Source: CAIVVT01 sp963838205 (GTDB lineage Bacteria; Acidobacteriota; Terriglobia; Bryobacterales; Bryobacteraceae). Taken from it: a stretch of 64,000 bases of DNA. The position numbers and the translations under genes are program-made. Below, piece by piece: positions 1 to 8,884 of this stretch. The notes beneath the pieces are model-generated. The model had not been told where the DNA came from and made no database searches. It saw nothing but the letters and a program-made list of their open reading frames with translations. The DNA is taken from contig CAWIQF010000011.1 in the NCBI GenBank assembly GCA_963838205.1, positions 62,001-126,000 of the forward strand, written 5' to 3'. Position 1 is the first letter of the stretch, and every line of letters starts with the position of its first letter.

Positions 1-358
1 AAGCCACGGGCTCCAGCACAATCTGATCGCCGGCCACCGTGCCCGTGGCGTCGATCGTGCCGGCGGCCAGTTCGATCACTGAATTCGCCCGCAGGCAGAC
101 TGCAATGCGCCATGGCCGCAATAAAGGACGGCACCGGACCACGCGCAGACGCCGATCCAGAAACAACACGTCGATCGTGAAGCGCATGAAAAAGCAATGC
201 ACGGCTTCACAGGGCTCCAGCCAGATCGCTTCGCCCGGGGGCGCCGCGTCAATCCCCAGCCACCCTTTGCGGCGAGACTGGCTGTTATGAGCCAGGGTCA
301 CGGCGCCGGCCAGAACTGCGCCCGACCGTGCGTTAACGATTCTGAACTGTTGCGCCAT
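1..358 (-). CDS. DUF192 family protein, partial (3' end outside window)
   Basis: Reading the minus strand from an ATG at 358, an open frame runs off the left edge for 119 codons without a stop. It contains features typical of DUF192: an aromatic/Met segment CFFMRFTIDVLFLD, then PLLRPWRIAVCLRANSVIEL and a glycine/threonine-rich stretch (ELAAGTIDATGTVAGD). DUF192 proteins are small beta-rich proteins of unknown function, often secreted or linked to halophilic and envelope proteins. A GGGAG-type ribosome binding site lies about 11 bases upstream. The usual lipoprotein or signal peptide of longer DUF192 proteins is not present with this start. The C-terminus is cut by the window edge. Confidence 0.75.
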   Translation of the reverse strand, partial: MAQQFRIVNARSGAVLAGAVTLAHNSQSRRKGWLGIDAAPPGEAIWLEPCEAVHCFFMRFTIDVLFLDRRLRVVRCRPLLRPWRIAVCLRANSVIELAAGTIDATGTVAGDQIVLEPVA

Positions 359-534
359 CTGCCATCGGTCTCCCTTTGAGCAGTCTACTTCTTCGATGCG
401 GCCCGCGGGCCCAACACGTTCGATCGGTGCGCCGCTATTCATGCATGCAGAAAGCTTGATAGGATGGCGGCAACTCCACGCCGCGCGCTGGCCGTGCCCT
501 TCAGCGGCCGCTCCATCGGTGGGAGGCGTTTCAC

Positions 535-1392
535 ATGCGGAGGGCCTTGTGGGAAAGTGGGAAAGGCCGCGGAAACCCCGGTGTTGCTTCCATGCTTGAG
601 AACATCAACCTGGACAAGAAGCTCTCACGTGAGGAGTACAAGCGCATTCTTCCTGGCTTGCAACGACGCCTCTACGACCTGGAGAAGGCGTGTTGGGATC
701 ACGACGCTCCGACCATCGTCGTCTTCGAAGGCTGGGACGCGGCCGGCAAGGGCACCACGATCGCCACTCTGACTCAGCGGCTCGATCCACGGGGCTTCAA
801 ATTGTATCCTGTCACCGCGCCGCGCACTTACGAAATGCAGCGCCCGTGGCTGTGGCGCTTCTGGCTGAAGGTACCCAACCGCGGCGAGATGGTGATCTTC
901 GACCACAGTTGGTACGGTCGTGTCTTGGAAGAGCGCGTCGAGCGGATCACTCCCGAAAAAGCCTGGCGCGAGGCCTATCGCGATATCGTCGAGTTCGAGC
1001 GCATGCTGGCCGACGATGGAACCACGTTCGTGAAGTTCTTCCTGCACATCAGCCGGAAGGAGCAGAAGAAGCGTTTCCAGGCCATCGAGGCCAATCCCCT
1101 CGAAGCCTGGCGCGTGACTGCCTCGGACTGGGCTCGCCATAAGAACTACGGCCAGTATCTCGAGGCCGTCGAGGAGATGCTCGAGCTGACCGAATCCGAG
1201 TATGCTCCCTGGACCATCGTGGAAGCGACCTCCAAATCCTACGCCCGCCGCAAAGTTTTCGACACTATCATCCAGGCCCTCGAAAAACGGCTCGGTCCGA
1301 ATGCGCCGCCGCGCCTCGAGTTGACCGATCAGGGCGCCCGGGACGCCGAACTCCGCGCGGCCATGGATTCGCTCACCGGAGGCGGACTCTGA
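535..1392 (+). CDS. PPK2 family polyphosphate kinase (first of two)
   Basis: The 285-residue product is a PPK2-family P-loop kinase, which transfers phosphate between polyphosphate and a nucleotide in the cytoplasm. The Walker A motif GWDAAGKG is at about residues 66-73, followed by the PPK2-typical LDPRG, and the lid/Walker B region IFDHSWYGRVLEERVE at about 121-136. A strong Shine-Dalgarno GGGAGG sits 8 bases before the ATG at 535. The homologous part, however, begins at the Met at 592 (MLENINLDKKLSREEYKR), so the first 19 residues may be an extension or the true start may be 592. The stop overlaps the start of the next PPK2 gene by one base, which indicates translational coupling. The preferred nucleotide (AMP, ADP, GDP) cannot be read from the sequence. 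Confidence 0.9.
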   Translation: MRRALWESGKGRGNPGVASMLENINLDKKLSREEYKRILPGLQRRLYDLEKACWDHDAPTIVVFEGWDAAGKGTTIATLTQRLDPRGFKLYPVTAPRTYEMQRPWLWRFWLKVPNRGEMVIFDHSWYGRVLEERVERITPEKAWREAYRDIVEFERMLADDGTTFVKFFLHISRKEQKKRFQAIEANPLEAWRVTASDWARHKNYGQYLEAVEEMLELTESEYAPWTIVEATSKSYARRKVFDTIIQALEKRLGPNAPPRLELTDQGARDAELRAAMDSLTGGGL

Positions 1393-2285
1393 TGCTCGAC
1401 ACCATCGACCTGACCCTCGCTCTCGATCGCGAATCCTACGTCCGCGAGCTCACCCGCCGGCAGGTCCAACTGCGCGAACTCGGCTATCAGGTCTACCAGC
1501 GCAAGCGTCCCGTGATTATCGTGTTTGAGGGCTGGGACGCCGCCGGCAAGGGCGGCGCCATCAAACGTATTACGGAGAAACTCGATCCTCGCGGCTACGT
1601 CGTCTATCCCATCAGCGCCCCGCAAGGCGAGGACAAGACGCGCCACTACCTCTACCGCTTCTGGCGGCGCCTGCCCGAGCGGGGTCAGATCGCGATCTTC
1701 GACCGTTCCTGGTACGGCCGCGTGCTGGTCGAGCGTGTCGAGGGCTTTGCCACCGAGGAGCAGTGGAAGCGGGCCTACAAAGAGATCAACTCCTTCGAAC
1801 GGCAACTCCGCGACTTCGGCGCGATTCTACTCAAGTTTTTTATCCACATCTCGCGCACTGAACAACTTCGCCGTTTCGAGGAGCGCAAGGCAATCGGTTA
1901 CAAGGCCTGGAAGCTCACCGACGAAGACTGGCGGAATCGGGACAAGTGGGGCGCATACGAGGAAGCCGTGGAGGAGATGCTGGTCCGCACCAGTACCCGC
2001 ACCGCGCCGTGGTGCGTTGTCGAAGGCAACGACAAGTGCTGGGCCCGAGCGAAAGTGCTCGCGAAGCTTGTCGAACGTGCTCTGCCAGGAACTCGACTAC
2101 GAGCCCGCCGATCCGCTCGCTCGCCAGGAGCGCAAGAGAAAAAAGGCCAAAGCCCGTTCGGCTGGCAAAGCACCGTCCGACCGGCTCGTGACGAAAAAGA
2201 AGGTGACCAGGCCAGCGCCAAAGCCTCGCACCACTTGATGCTCCGCTCTGCGGAGCGCGTTGCGCGCCCATCCGCCTTGACTTGA
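1392..2285 (+). CDS. PPK2 family polyphosphate kinase (second), C-terminal tail frameshifted
   Basis: This is a second PPK2 domain, with Walker A GWDAAGKG at about 47-54, LDPRG, and IFDRSWYGRVLVERVEGF at about 102-119. It most resembles the C-terminal domain of two-domain polyphosphate:AMP phosphotransferases. The catalytic domain is intact to about residue 230. After LVERAL the reading becomes Arg/Ser-rich and unlike a natural tail. The +1 frame from about 2083 reads QELDYEPADPLARQERKRKK and ends in a Lys-rich tail at 2238, which looks like the ancestral C-terminus. A one-base indel near 2081-2086 is the simplest explanation; only the tail is affected, so the enzyme may still work. Confidence 0.88.
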   Translation: MLDTIDLTLALDRESYVRELTRRQVQLRELGYQVYQRKRPVIIVFEGWDAAGKGGAIKRITEKLDPRGYVVYPISAPQGEDKTRHYLYRFWRRLPERGQIAIFDRSWYGRVLVERVEGFATEEQWKRAYKEINSFERQLRDFGAILLKFFIHISRTEQLRRFEERKAIGYKAWKLTDEDWRNRDKWGAYEEAVEEMLVRTSTRTAPWCVVEGNDKCWARAKVLAKLVERALPGTRLRARRSARSPGAQEKKGQSPFGWQSTVRPARDEKEGDQASAKASHHLMLRSAERVARPSALT

Positions 2286-2378
2286 ACGCGCTACTCTGGC
2301 CCCGGCGCGGCGTTGCATTGGCCGGCTCTTCCGATGTAAACTGCAGCGAATTGCTCTACCGCGAAGGAGAATTGGACG

Positions 2379-2582
2379 ATGAAAGCTCCCTTGATCAGCA
2401 TCTCCAGGTTGGAGGAGTTTCTCGTTACCTGGGTCATTTGCTTTGCGGTGATCGCTATCGGGATCGCTCTCCGCGATTCAGTGAAGGGGCCAAACAAGAA
2501 AAAGACAGGGGTCTGGAGTGCCAACATACCTTCTCTCGTCCTCGCCATTATCATCTTTGCTATTCGCTATATCGTCCCCTGA
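2379..2582 (+). CDS. small two-helix membrane protein
   Basis: The 67-residue product has two hydrophobic segments (about residues 14-30 and 51-66) joined by a short basic loop with a KKK run, so it probably forms a hairpin in the inner membrane. AAGGAGA stands 8 bases before the ATG, an excellent ribosome binding site. I do not recognise a family. It stands alone between the PPK2 pair and a glycosyltransferase. Confidence 0.65.
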   Translation: MKAPLISISRLEEFLVTWVICFAVIAIGIALRDSVKGPNKKKTGVWSANIPSLVLAIIIFAIRYIVP

Positions 2583-2802
2583 ACCCGTAAGGATCCTCGT
2601 CTTTTCACCTCCTGCGGCCTGCTTGCCGCTGACGTCCATCAGCGTTGGCCAGGCCTTCTTGGTTTCCTCAACTCGCCCTTTCCGGTCATCCGGGCCTACG
2701 CCATCCGGTCCTCTGGATCGTCCCGCGCGGCGCGCTGTATTGACCTGGGCCTGCGGGCTCACGAGCCTCTGTCGGCAAGTGTCAGGATAGACTTTCAGAG
2801 AC

Positions 2803-3594
2803 ATGATTAACGGCAAAAGAATCGTTGTGGTGATGCCGGCCTACAATGCCGAGAAGACGCTCGCGGCGACTGTGCGGGAACTTCCCGATGTGGTGGACCA
2901 CATCATCCTGGTGGACGATCACAGCACTGATGAAACGGCTGCCCTGGCCCGTCAACTCGGCCTCACCGTTGCCGTTCACGAAATCAACCGCGGCTATGGC
3001 GCCAACCAGAAAACCTGCTACTCCATGGCTCTCGACGCGGGCGCCGATGTGGTCGTCATGATTCATCCGGACTACCAGTATTCGCCGCTGCTGGTGACGC
3101 CCATGGCGGGCATGGTCGCCTATGGCGTTTACGACCTGGTCCTCGGCTCGCGCATTCTTGGAGGCCAGGCGCGACGTGGGGGCATGCCGCGCTACAAGTA
3201 TTTCTCCAATCGCGCCCTGACCTTCTTTCAGAACTTCTTGCTCGGCGCGAAGCTCTCCGAGTACCACACCGGATTCCGCGCCTACACCCGGCAGTTGCTT
3301 CTCGCTCTGCCCATGCAGTACAACTCCGAAGATTTTGTTTTTGACAACCAGGTTATCGCCGAGGCGCTCTTCATGCGGGCGAGCATCGGTGAAATCTCCT
3401 GCCCGACGCGCTACTTTCCCGAAGCCTCCTCCATCAATCTGCGCCGTAGCATCGTCTATGGCTGGGGCGTCGTTTGGACCACGCTCCTGGCGTTGTTTGC
3501 AAAATGGGGCCTGCTCCGCTCGCCTCTGTTTGACCCGGCCCGCCGTCTTGGCTCAACCTCCGCGGCCGGCGCGAATTCCGGCCCAAACGGCTGA
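2803..3594 (+). CDS. glycosyltransferase family 2, DPM1/DPG-synthase-like
   Basis: The 263-residue GT-A fold enzyme opens with VVVMPAYNAEKTLAATV, then ILVDDHSTDET and the acidic metal-site region MIHPDYQY. This is typical of the dolichol-phosphate-mannose-synthase-like branch of GT2, which transfers a sugar from a nucleotide sugar to a lipid or other carrier on the cytoplasmic face. Later motifs LVLGSRI and YHTGFRAYTRQLL also fit. The last part (about 215-245) is moderately hydrophobic but no clear membrane helix follows, unlike longer DPM proteins. Donor and acceptor are unknown. It is followed on the same strand by a membrane acyltransferase, about 100 bases downstream. Confidence 0.88.
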   Translation: MINGKRIVVVMPAYNAEKTLAATVRELPDVVDHIILVDDHSTDETAALARQLGLTVAVHEINRGYGANQKTCYSMALDAGADVVVMIHPDYQYSPLLVTPMAGMVAYGVYDLVLGSRILGGQARRGGMPRYKYFSNRALTFFQNFLLGAKLSEYHTGFRAYTRQLLLALPMQYNSEDFVFDNQVIAEALFMRASIGEISCPTRYFPEASSINLRRSIVYGWGVVWTTLLALFAKWGLLRSPLFDPARRLGSTSAAGANSGPNG

Positions 3595-3699
3595 AGCGGC
3601 CTTGATTCGCGTTTTTCCGCCCCGCCCGTTCCCGTCCCTCCGCTCGCCAGCCCCCTCGGCTTGGCATAGCATCAGGGGAAGGCCTATCCGCGGACCACT

Positions 3700-4860
3700 A
3701 TGTCGCAACCTGCCACTCCCTCCAATTCAGCCAGCCCGGCGCTCGGCTCCGTGGCCCAGCGGCTGGTCTCGCTCGATGCCTTCCGCGGCACGACCATGGC
3801 ACTCATGGTGCTGGTCAATAATTCTGGCGATTGGAGCCATACCTACGCTCCGCTCTCCCATTCCACTTGGAATGGCTGGACCATTACCGACGTCGTTTTT
3901 CCTTCGTTTCTGTGGATCGTCGGCGTGGCCATCACTCTCTCCCTCGGCGGACGCTTGGCGCGCGGTGTCGCCAAATCGCGGCTCATGTTGCAGGTCCTGC
4001 GCCGTGCCGCCATTCTCTATGCGCTCGGCGTGGTGGGCTACCTTTTGCCCAATTTCGATTTCGGAACCATGCGCCTGCTCGGCGTGCTGCAGCGCATCGC
4101 CATCTGCTATCTGATTGCCTCGGCCATTTATCTCTACGCGCCGCGCATACGCACTCAGATTCTGTGGATCGTCTCTCTGCTCGTCGGTTACTGGCTCATT
4201 ATGACCCTCATTCCGGTGCCAGGCTACGGTGCCGGCCGCCTGGACGTTGACGGCAATCTGGCGCACTACGTCGACCGCATCGTCCTCGGCCATCACAACT
4301 ACGCCTTCACGAAAACCTGGGATCCGGAAGGCATCGTGAGCACGCTGCCCTCCATCGCCACCGCTTTGTTCGGCATCCTCGCCGGGCATCTCCTGCGCCT
4401 GTCGCACGACCTGGATTGGAAAACCACCCGGCTGTTTTTCGCCGGCAATGCCCTGATCGCTCTGGGCCTGATTTGCGATATCTGGCTGCCGATCAACAAG
4501 GCCCTCTGGACCAGCTCCTTCTCGCTCTTCATGGCGGGCCTCGATTTCGTGCTTCTGGCAGGCTTTATCTATCTGATCGACGACCTCGGCTACAAGCGCC
4601 TGGTCCGGCCGTTCGTGATCTTCGGCATGAACGCCATCACCATCTATATGCTCTCGGAGTTGCTGGCCATCGCGCTCGGCGCCATCCACTGGCACGCCGC
4701 CGCGGGCCCTATTTCATTGGGGTCCTGGCTTTTCGACCACTGTTTCGCGCCCCTCGCCTCGCCCTACAATGCCTCGCTGCTGTGGGCCGTGGCGTTCGTC
4801 GCACTGATGTACCTGGCGGCCTACGCCATGTATCGCCGGAAATGGTTTATCCGCGTTTGA
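3700..4860 (+). CDS. heparan-alpha-glucosaminide N-acetyltransferase-like membrane protein (DUF5009/NagX type)
   Basis: The 386-residue polytopic membrane protein carries the signature SLDAFRGTTMALMVLVN near the N-terminus and FPSFLWIVGVAITLSL in the second helix. Both are characteristic of the HGSNAT/YeiB-like acyltransferase family. Members move acetyl groups across the membrane onto sugar amines. About ten hydrophobic segments are visible. In bacteria these genes often lie with chitin or amino-sugar degradation genes; here the neighbours are a glycosyltransferase upstream and a sugar isomerase-like gene 57 bases downstream on the same strand. Confidence 0.87.
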   Translation: MSQPATPSNSASPALGSVAQRLVSLDAFRGTTMALMVLVNNSGDWSHTYAPLSHSTWNGWTITDVVFPSFLWIVGVAITLSLGGRLARGVAKSRLMLQVLRRAAILYALGVVGYLLPNFDFGTMRLLGVLQRIAICYLIASAIYLYAPRIRTQILWIVSLLVGYWLIMTLIPVPGYGAGRLDVDGNLAHYVDRIVLGHHNYAFTKTWDPEGIVSTLPSIATALFGILAGHLLRLSHDLDWKTTRLFFAGNALIALGLICDIWLPINKALWTSSFSLFMAGLDFVLLAGFIYLIDDLGYKRLVRPFVIFGMNAITIYMLSELLAIALGAIHWHAAAGPISLGSWLFDHCFAPLASPYNASLLWAVAFVALMYLAAYAMYRRKWFIRV

Positions 4861-4916
4861 TGTTTGGACGCGCGCTGAGTCCGCGCTGTAGATTACCGTT
4901 GGAATTGGATTACGCT

Positions 4917-5837
4917 ATGTCACAACCAACTCGCCGTTCGCTCCTTGGCGCCGCGCTGCCTCTGGCCGTCGCGGCCGTATCTTCCGCCCCGCCGGCGTCC
5001 GCTGCCGGCAAGAAGCCCTTCCGACTGGGGCTGATCATTTCGCCGGATGCAAAACCTGAGCAGGAATTCGGCAAACTGCGCGATCTCAAGCTCACCACGT
5101 GTTTCGTCTCGACCAATCGCTATGACGCGGCCTGGGCCGCGCAGGTCAAACAACTGCTGGAGCGCTTCGAGATCGAGCCCACCGCCGTCGAGACGCTGGG
5201 GCCGGGCCAGATGGTGTGGGACTTCATGCAAGGTCCCGCGACGATCGGACTGGTTCCGCGCAACACGCGCCAGGCCCGCGTGGATGCGCTGAAACGCGGC
5301 TCCGATTTCGGCAAGCTCATCGGCGCGCCTCTGCTCCAGACCCACTGCGGCTTCATTCCCGAGGATCCCAACGACCCGTTCTATCCCGAGTTGATCGCCG
5401 CCGTGCACGACGTGGCCGCGCACTGCAAAGCCAACGGCCAGATGTTCCTGTTTGAGACGGGGCAGGAAACGCCCACCACGCTGATGCGCGCCATCGGCGA
5501 CGTCGGGCTGGACAATGTTGGCGTCGGCCTCGACACCGCCAACGTGATCCTCTATGGCAAAGCCAATCCGGTCGATGCCGCCCAGATCCTCGGCAAACAT
5601 GTGCGCGCCGTCCACGCCAAGGATGGCCGCTGGCCGACCGATCCGCGCCGCCTCGGCGAGGAAACGCCGATTGGCAGCGGCCTGGTCGATTTCAAGAGAG
5701 TTTTCGGCATTCTGAAGCGCAATGGCTACACCGGCGCGATCACGATTGAGCGCGAAATCTCCGGGCCCAAGCAGGTGGAGGACGTCCGGCGCGGCGCCGC
5801 GTATCTGCAGAAGATCATCGACGAACTGGGAGCCTGA
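4917..5837 (+). CDS. secreted sugar phosphate isomerase/epimerase-like TIM-barrel protein
   Basis: The 306-residue protein starts with a twin-arginine-type leader (RRSLLGAALPLAVAAVSS) and is then a xylose-isomerase-like TIM barrel. Metal-site features include the acidic/His stretch after FLFETGQET, GVGLDTANV, and the segment HVRAVHAKDGRW near the end, with a C-terminal TIEREI strand. Such proteins isomerise or epimerise keto sugars or inositol derivatives. The start at 4917 was chosen because the Tat leader begins there; an upstream in-frame Met at 4860 is possible but would precede the RR motif by 25 residues. It is probably exported folded. Confidence 0.85.
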   Translation: MSQPTRRSLLGAALPLAVAAVSSAPPASAAGKKPFRLGLIISPDAKPEQEFGKLRDLKLTTCFVSTNRYDAAWAAQVKQLLERFEIEPTAVETLGPGQMVWDFMQGPATIGLVPRNTRQARVDALKRGSDFGKLIGAPLLQTHCGFIPEDPNDPFYPELIAAVHDVAAHCKANGQMFLFETGQETPTTLMRAIGDVGLDNVGVGLDTANVILYGKANPVDAAQILGKHVRAVHAKDGRWPTDPRRLGEETPIGSGLVDFKRVFGILKRNGYTGAITIEREISGPKQVEDVRRGAAYLQKIIDELGA

Positions 5838-6172
5838 ACCCAGCCGGAATTGCCAGCCACAACGAGGATCGCGAATCCCGGTTCGTAGCCGCCAACGGCA
5901 ACGCCGTACCTGCAGGCTGAACAGCAGCCGGGCGCGACTCGATTCCTGGACGCGCGAGACGCTAGTGTTCTGACCGTGTGATGTCTTGCGGTTCTCGGAC
6001 ATCTACTCTCCCGAAAATCCACCGCCGCAGTTCTGGTCATGATGAGTGGGCCGCAGGCTCATGCTGACTCCCTCCGTTTGTGGCAACGCGGCTCGATGCG
6101 GTTTGGTCCCGAACGAGCCCCGGCCTGTGGGCCGGAGTTGCTTCGCCGAGAGCGGAGTCAGGCCTCAGGCGG
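5838..6172. other. intergenic, convergent, no gene seen
   Basis: 335 bases between two convergent genes. I find no convincing coding frame. A six-pair stem (CCGGCC, TGTG loop, GGCCGG) at 6120-6135 lies just past the flagellin stop and could aid its termination, but no T-tract follows on the minus strand. Confidence 0.4.
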
Positions 6173-7393
6173 TTAGGTCTTCAGCAGCGTCAGGATGGCC
6201 TGTGGGGCCGAGTTGGCCTGTGCCAGGGCGGCTACGCCGGCCTGCAGCAGGATCTGGGCCTTGGTCAGGTTGGCGGCCTGCTGGGCGAGGTCGGCGTCGC
6301 GAATCTGCGATTCGGAAGAGGCCTCGTTGGTCACCTGGGTAGCGGCCAGGTTCAGGGCGTAGTTGAGGATGTTCTCGCTCTTGCCGACAGCGGCCTGAGC
6401 CGAGCCGAGCGTCGCCACGGAAGTAGCGATCGTGGCGACAGCGGCCGCTCCGCCGGCCTGGCTGCTGATGTCGATTGCGCCGAGAGCGGATGCCGTGGTG
6501 CCGGCGACCGCAAAGCCCAAAGCGACGGCACCACCGAGCGCTCCAGCGACCGTCGGCGCGTCGGGGGCGATGGGTTCGGTCGTGGAGAACGTGAGGTGGC
6601 CGGTGGGGTTGAGAGAGGCCGAGAAATTGGCCGCGGCGAAGTCGGGGTTGGCCAACGATTGTTGCGCGATGGCGTTGTTGACCGCGGAAAGCAGTTCGGT
6701 TTGCGTCGAGACGCCGCTGAGACCGACGGTGACCACGACACCGCCCGCGACGCCATAACTGGCGGGAACGGCAGTTGGAGCCGTGAAAGTGAAGGTGGCT
6801 GTCGTGTTGGCGCCGATGGCCGCGACCACTGCGGCGTTTGTCGTAAGGGCGACCGTGCCGGTCTCCGTGTTGGCGGTGAGACCCAGGCTGTTCGCGTCCA
6901 CAGCGGCATTCGAAAGGCCTAAGAGCACAGTGCCGCCGCCGACGGTCTGGCCGCCGCCGACCACGACCGAGAGGTTGCCAACCATAGGACCGCCACTATT
7001 CATGCCGACGGCGGTTGCCTGGCGCGTGATTTCAGCCTGCGTGCTGGCGAATTCGGCCTGCAGCGTGGCGCGCGATCCAGTGAAGGTGTCGGTCGCGGAC
7101 TGAGTGGCCAGGGTATTGAGGCGGTCGAGCAGGTTGCCGATGTTGCTCATGGCGCCATCGATGGTCTGCAACTGGGCCTGGGCGTCGTTGATGTTGCGGA
7201 CGCCCTGCGTCAGGACAGCCTGGGAATCACGCAAGCCGTTCGCCACCGCCAGTCCCGCGGCGTCGTCACCGGAGTCGACGATGCGCAGGCCGGAAGTAAC
7301 TTCGTTAATGGTTTTGCCTTGGAAGGCATTGGTCTGGTTCAGGTAGTACTGCGCCTGTAAGGAAGCAACGTTGGTGTTAATCGAAAACGCCAT
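6173..7393 (-). CDS. fliC: flagellin
   Basis: The 406-residue protein has the conserved flagellin N-terminus (FSINTNVASLQAQYYLNQT, then TSGLRIVDSGDDAAGLAVAN and NINDAQAQLQTIDGAM) and C-terminus (SQIRDADLAQQAANLTKAQI, ending QAILTLLKT). These helices form domains D0 and D1 of the filament. The middle (about 135-320) is Ala/Thr/Val/Gly-rich variable domain, exposed on the filament surface. GGGAGA precedes the ATG by about 8 bases. No other flagellar gene is nearby, so it is transcribed alone; solitary flagellin loci away from the main flagellar cluster are common. Confidence 0.95.
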   Translation of the reverse strand: MAFSINTNVASLQAQYYLNQTNAFQGKTINEVTSGLRIVDSGDDAAGLAVANGLRDSQAVLTQGVRNINDAQAQLQTIDGAMSNIGNLLDRLNTLATQSATDTFTGSRATLQAEFASTQAEITRQATAVGMNSGGPMVGNLSVVVGGGQTVGGGTVLLGLSNAAVDANSLGLTANTETGTVALTTNAAVVAAIGANTTATFTFTAPTAVPASYGVAGGVVVTVGLSGVSTQTELLSAVNNAIAQQSLANPDFAAANFSASLNPTGHLTFSTTEPIAPDAPTVAGALGGAVALGFAVAGTTASALGAIDISSQAGGAAAVATIATSVATLGSAQAAVGKSENILNYALNLAATQVTNEASSESQIRDADLAQQAANLTKAQILLQAGVAALAQANSAPQAILTLLKT

Positions 7394-7497
7394 TGCTATT
7401 TCTCCCTGCGTGAGCCGAAGAACCGGATGGAAATGGAATCAGTAATCAGATTGGGCACTGGCTGCTCCTTGCTTGGATTTTGAGCGTCTCACTTTCC

Positions 7498-7513
7498 TGC
7501 CTGGTCTGCGCCA
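7498..7513 (-). promoter_or_regulatory. possible sigma-54-type promoter for flagellin
   Basis: On the minus strand TGGCGCAGACCAGGCA has GG and GC separated by exactly 10 bases, the core spacing of -24/-12 elements. It lies about 105 bases before the flagellin ATG. The -14/-15 TT pair is missing (AG instead), so this is only a weak match. No good sigma-28 site was found in the same stretch. Confidence 0.25.
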
Positions 7514-7612
7514 GGCGGGTGACCGTCGCAGAGTTGACCGACCCGGAATGGCCGTGATGAATTGCACGAAAACCTCTCACGGCTGGCGATGCCTGGTGCA
7601 CCGTACTACCGC

Positions 7613-7792
7613 TGGTCCGTAGATCGTCCTAATAGGGGTAAGCCTGTAGATTGGCAGACGAAAGATAGCCAACTTGGGCAGCAGCCCGGCGCGAGCGTGG
7701 GCAGAGCCCGCCGGCTGAACGGCATCCCGGCGCGATTCGATCTCAGCAACTGGGAGATGCTAGTCTCCCTGAAGGAGCTTCTGTTTAACGCT
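7613..7792 (+). other. structured leader upstream of the methyltransferase gene
   Basis: About 180 bases with several inverted repeats: CCGGCG/CGCCGG enclosing GGGC-AGA-GCCC near 7690-7720, and GGGAGA-TGCTAG-TCTCCC at 7752-7769 just before the start region. It can also be read as an open frame extension of the downstream gene, but that extension has no resemblance to the enzyme family. It may be a folded 5' leader; I do not recognise a known riboswitch. Confidence 0.3.
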
Positions 7793-8563
7793 ATGCCCCT
7801 GTGGGACGCGGATCTCTATCTCCAATTCGGCCAGGAACGCACGCAGGCGGCCCTGGATCTGGCCGCGCGGATTGAACTCGAGCGGCCCCGCCGCATCGTC
7901 GATCTGGGCTGCGGTCCCGGCAACTCAACCGCCGTTCTGCGCGCTTGCTGGCCTGAGGCCGAGATCACCGGCCTGGACCGTTCGCCCGAGATGCTGGCCG
8001 AGGCCCAGCGCGCCTGGCCCGATGGCCGTTGGATCGAAGGCGACATCGCAGACTGGAGCGCCGCCGAGCCCTGCGACCTGGTCTTTTCGAACGCCGCTCT
8101 GCAGTGGGTGCACGGCCACGCGCTGCTGATCCCGCATTTGCTGGAACAGGTCGCTCCCGGCGGCGCTCTGGCAGTGCAGGTGCCCATGCACTTCGACTCG
8201 CCGCTGCACCGCCGCATGCGCGAGCTGGCCCTCGACGCGCGCTGGCGCGAACGCATGGGCCCCGCCTTCAATGCCCTGGTGCGCGAACGCCCGGAGTTCT
8301 ACTACGACCTGCTCGCGCCGCGCAGCGTGCGCCTGCGCATCTGGGAAACCGAGTACGTTCAACCCATGGATTCCCCCGCCGCGATCCTAGATTTCATCCG
8401 CGGCACCGGTCTGCGGCCCTACCTGGAGGCGCTGGCCAACGACGCGGAACGCGCCCTCTACCTTGAGTTGCTCGCCGACGCCGTCGCGCACGACTATCCG
8501 CCCCGCCCGAACGGCAAGGTCCTATTCCCATTCCGGCGGCTCTTTTTCATCGCTTACCGCTGA
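7793..8563 (+). CDS. tam: trans-aconitate 2-methyltransferase-like SAM methyltransferase
   Basis: The 256-residue class I SAM-dependent methyltransferase starts MPLWDADLYLQFGQERTQAA, a typical opening of the Tam family, followed by the SAM-binding motif VDLGCGPGNSTAVL and a second motif ITGLDRSPEML. Later ALQWVHGH and the C-terminal GTGLRPYL agree with Tam, which methylates trans-aconitate, an inhibitor of the citrate cycle. The start at 7793 was chosen by family homology; AAGGAG lies 15 bases upstream, rather far. The frame is open further upstream to 7562 but without family resemblance. It is divergent from flagellin. Confidence 0.82.
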   Translation: MPLWDADLYLQFGQERTQAALDLAARIELERPRRIVDLGCGPGNSTAVLRACWPEAEITGLDRSPEMLAEAQRAWPDGRWIEGDIADWSAAEPCDLVFSNAALQWVHGHALLIPHLLEQVAPGGALAVQVPMHFDSPLHRRMRELALDARWRERMGPAFNALVRERPEFYYDLLAPRSVRLRIWETEYVQPMDSPAAILDFIRGTGLRPYLEALANDAERALYLELLADAVAHDYPPRPNGKVLFPFRRLFFIAYR

Positions 8564-8568
8564 GATGC

Positions 8569-8670
8569 ACCGGCAAAACACCGCGGATTCACTGTGAAAC
8601 GACCGCGTTTTTGCGGTGAAATCACGGTCCGCGCGCGGCGATTCACGGTGTTTTCACGGTAAGACGCGCC
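8569..8670. repeat. family B tandem repeat cluster (TTCACGGTG type)
   Basis: Short degenerate units such as TTCACTGTGAAA, TTGCGGTGAAATCACGGT, GATTCACGGTG and TTTTCACGGTAA follow each other with a period near 11-14 bases. The same family recurs at 33513-33642, 34331-34420 and 59110-59290, always between genes. The cluster lies just upstream of the HU/TIR pair. Confidence 0.7.
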
Positions 8671-8884
8671 GCGATGCGAGGTGCCATGCGCACCACCGCC
8701 GTGGTGCAGGCGCATGAACGAGTACTCATGAAAGCTGGCGGTGACAAGCCGGACGCGGTGCCTGCCGCAGCCGCCCGGGTTCCGGTAAGCCTTTCCCCGC
8801 TAATAGGTTGCGGACCAGAGCGACGACCTCCAGCCAGGGCCGGTGCGATGGAACAGTCGTAACCGTACCGCAAACTCGCGGTTG

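Noticed and set aside
605..1140. Long minus-strand frames opposite the first PPK2 gene
   Set aside because: They are mirror frames of a GC-rich gene; the plus strand has clear PPK2 motifs and a strong ribosome binding site.
3727..4695. 322-codon minus-strand frame opposite the acyltransferase gene
   Set aside because: Composition is His/Glu/Gly-rich without hydrophobic pattern; the plus strand encodes a recognised membrane protein.
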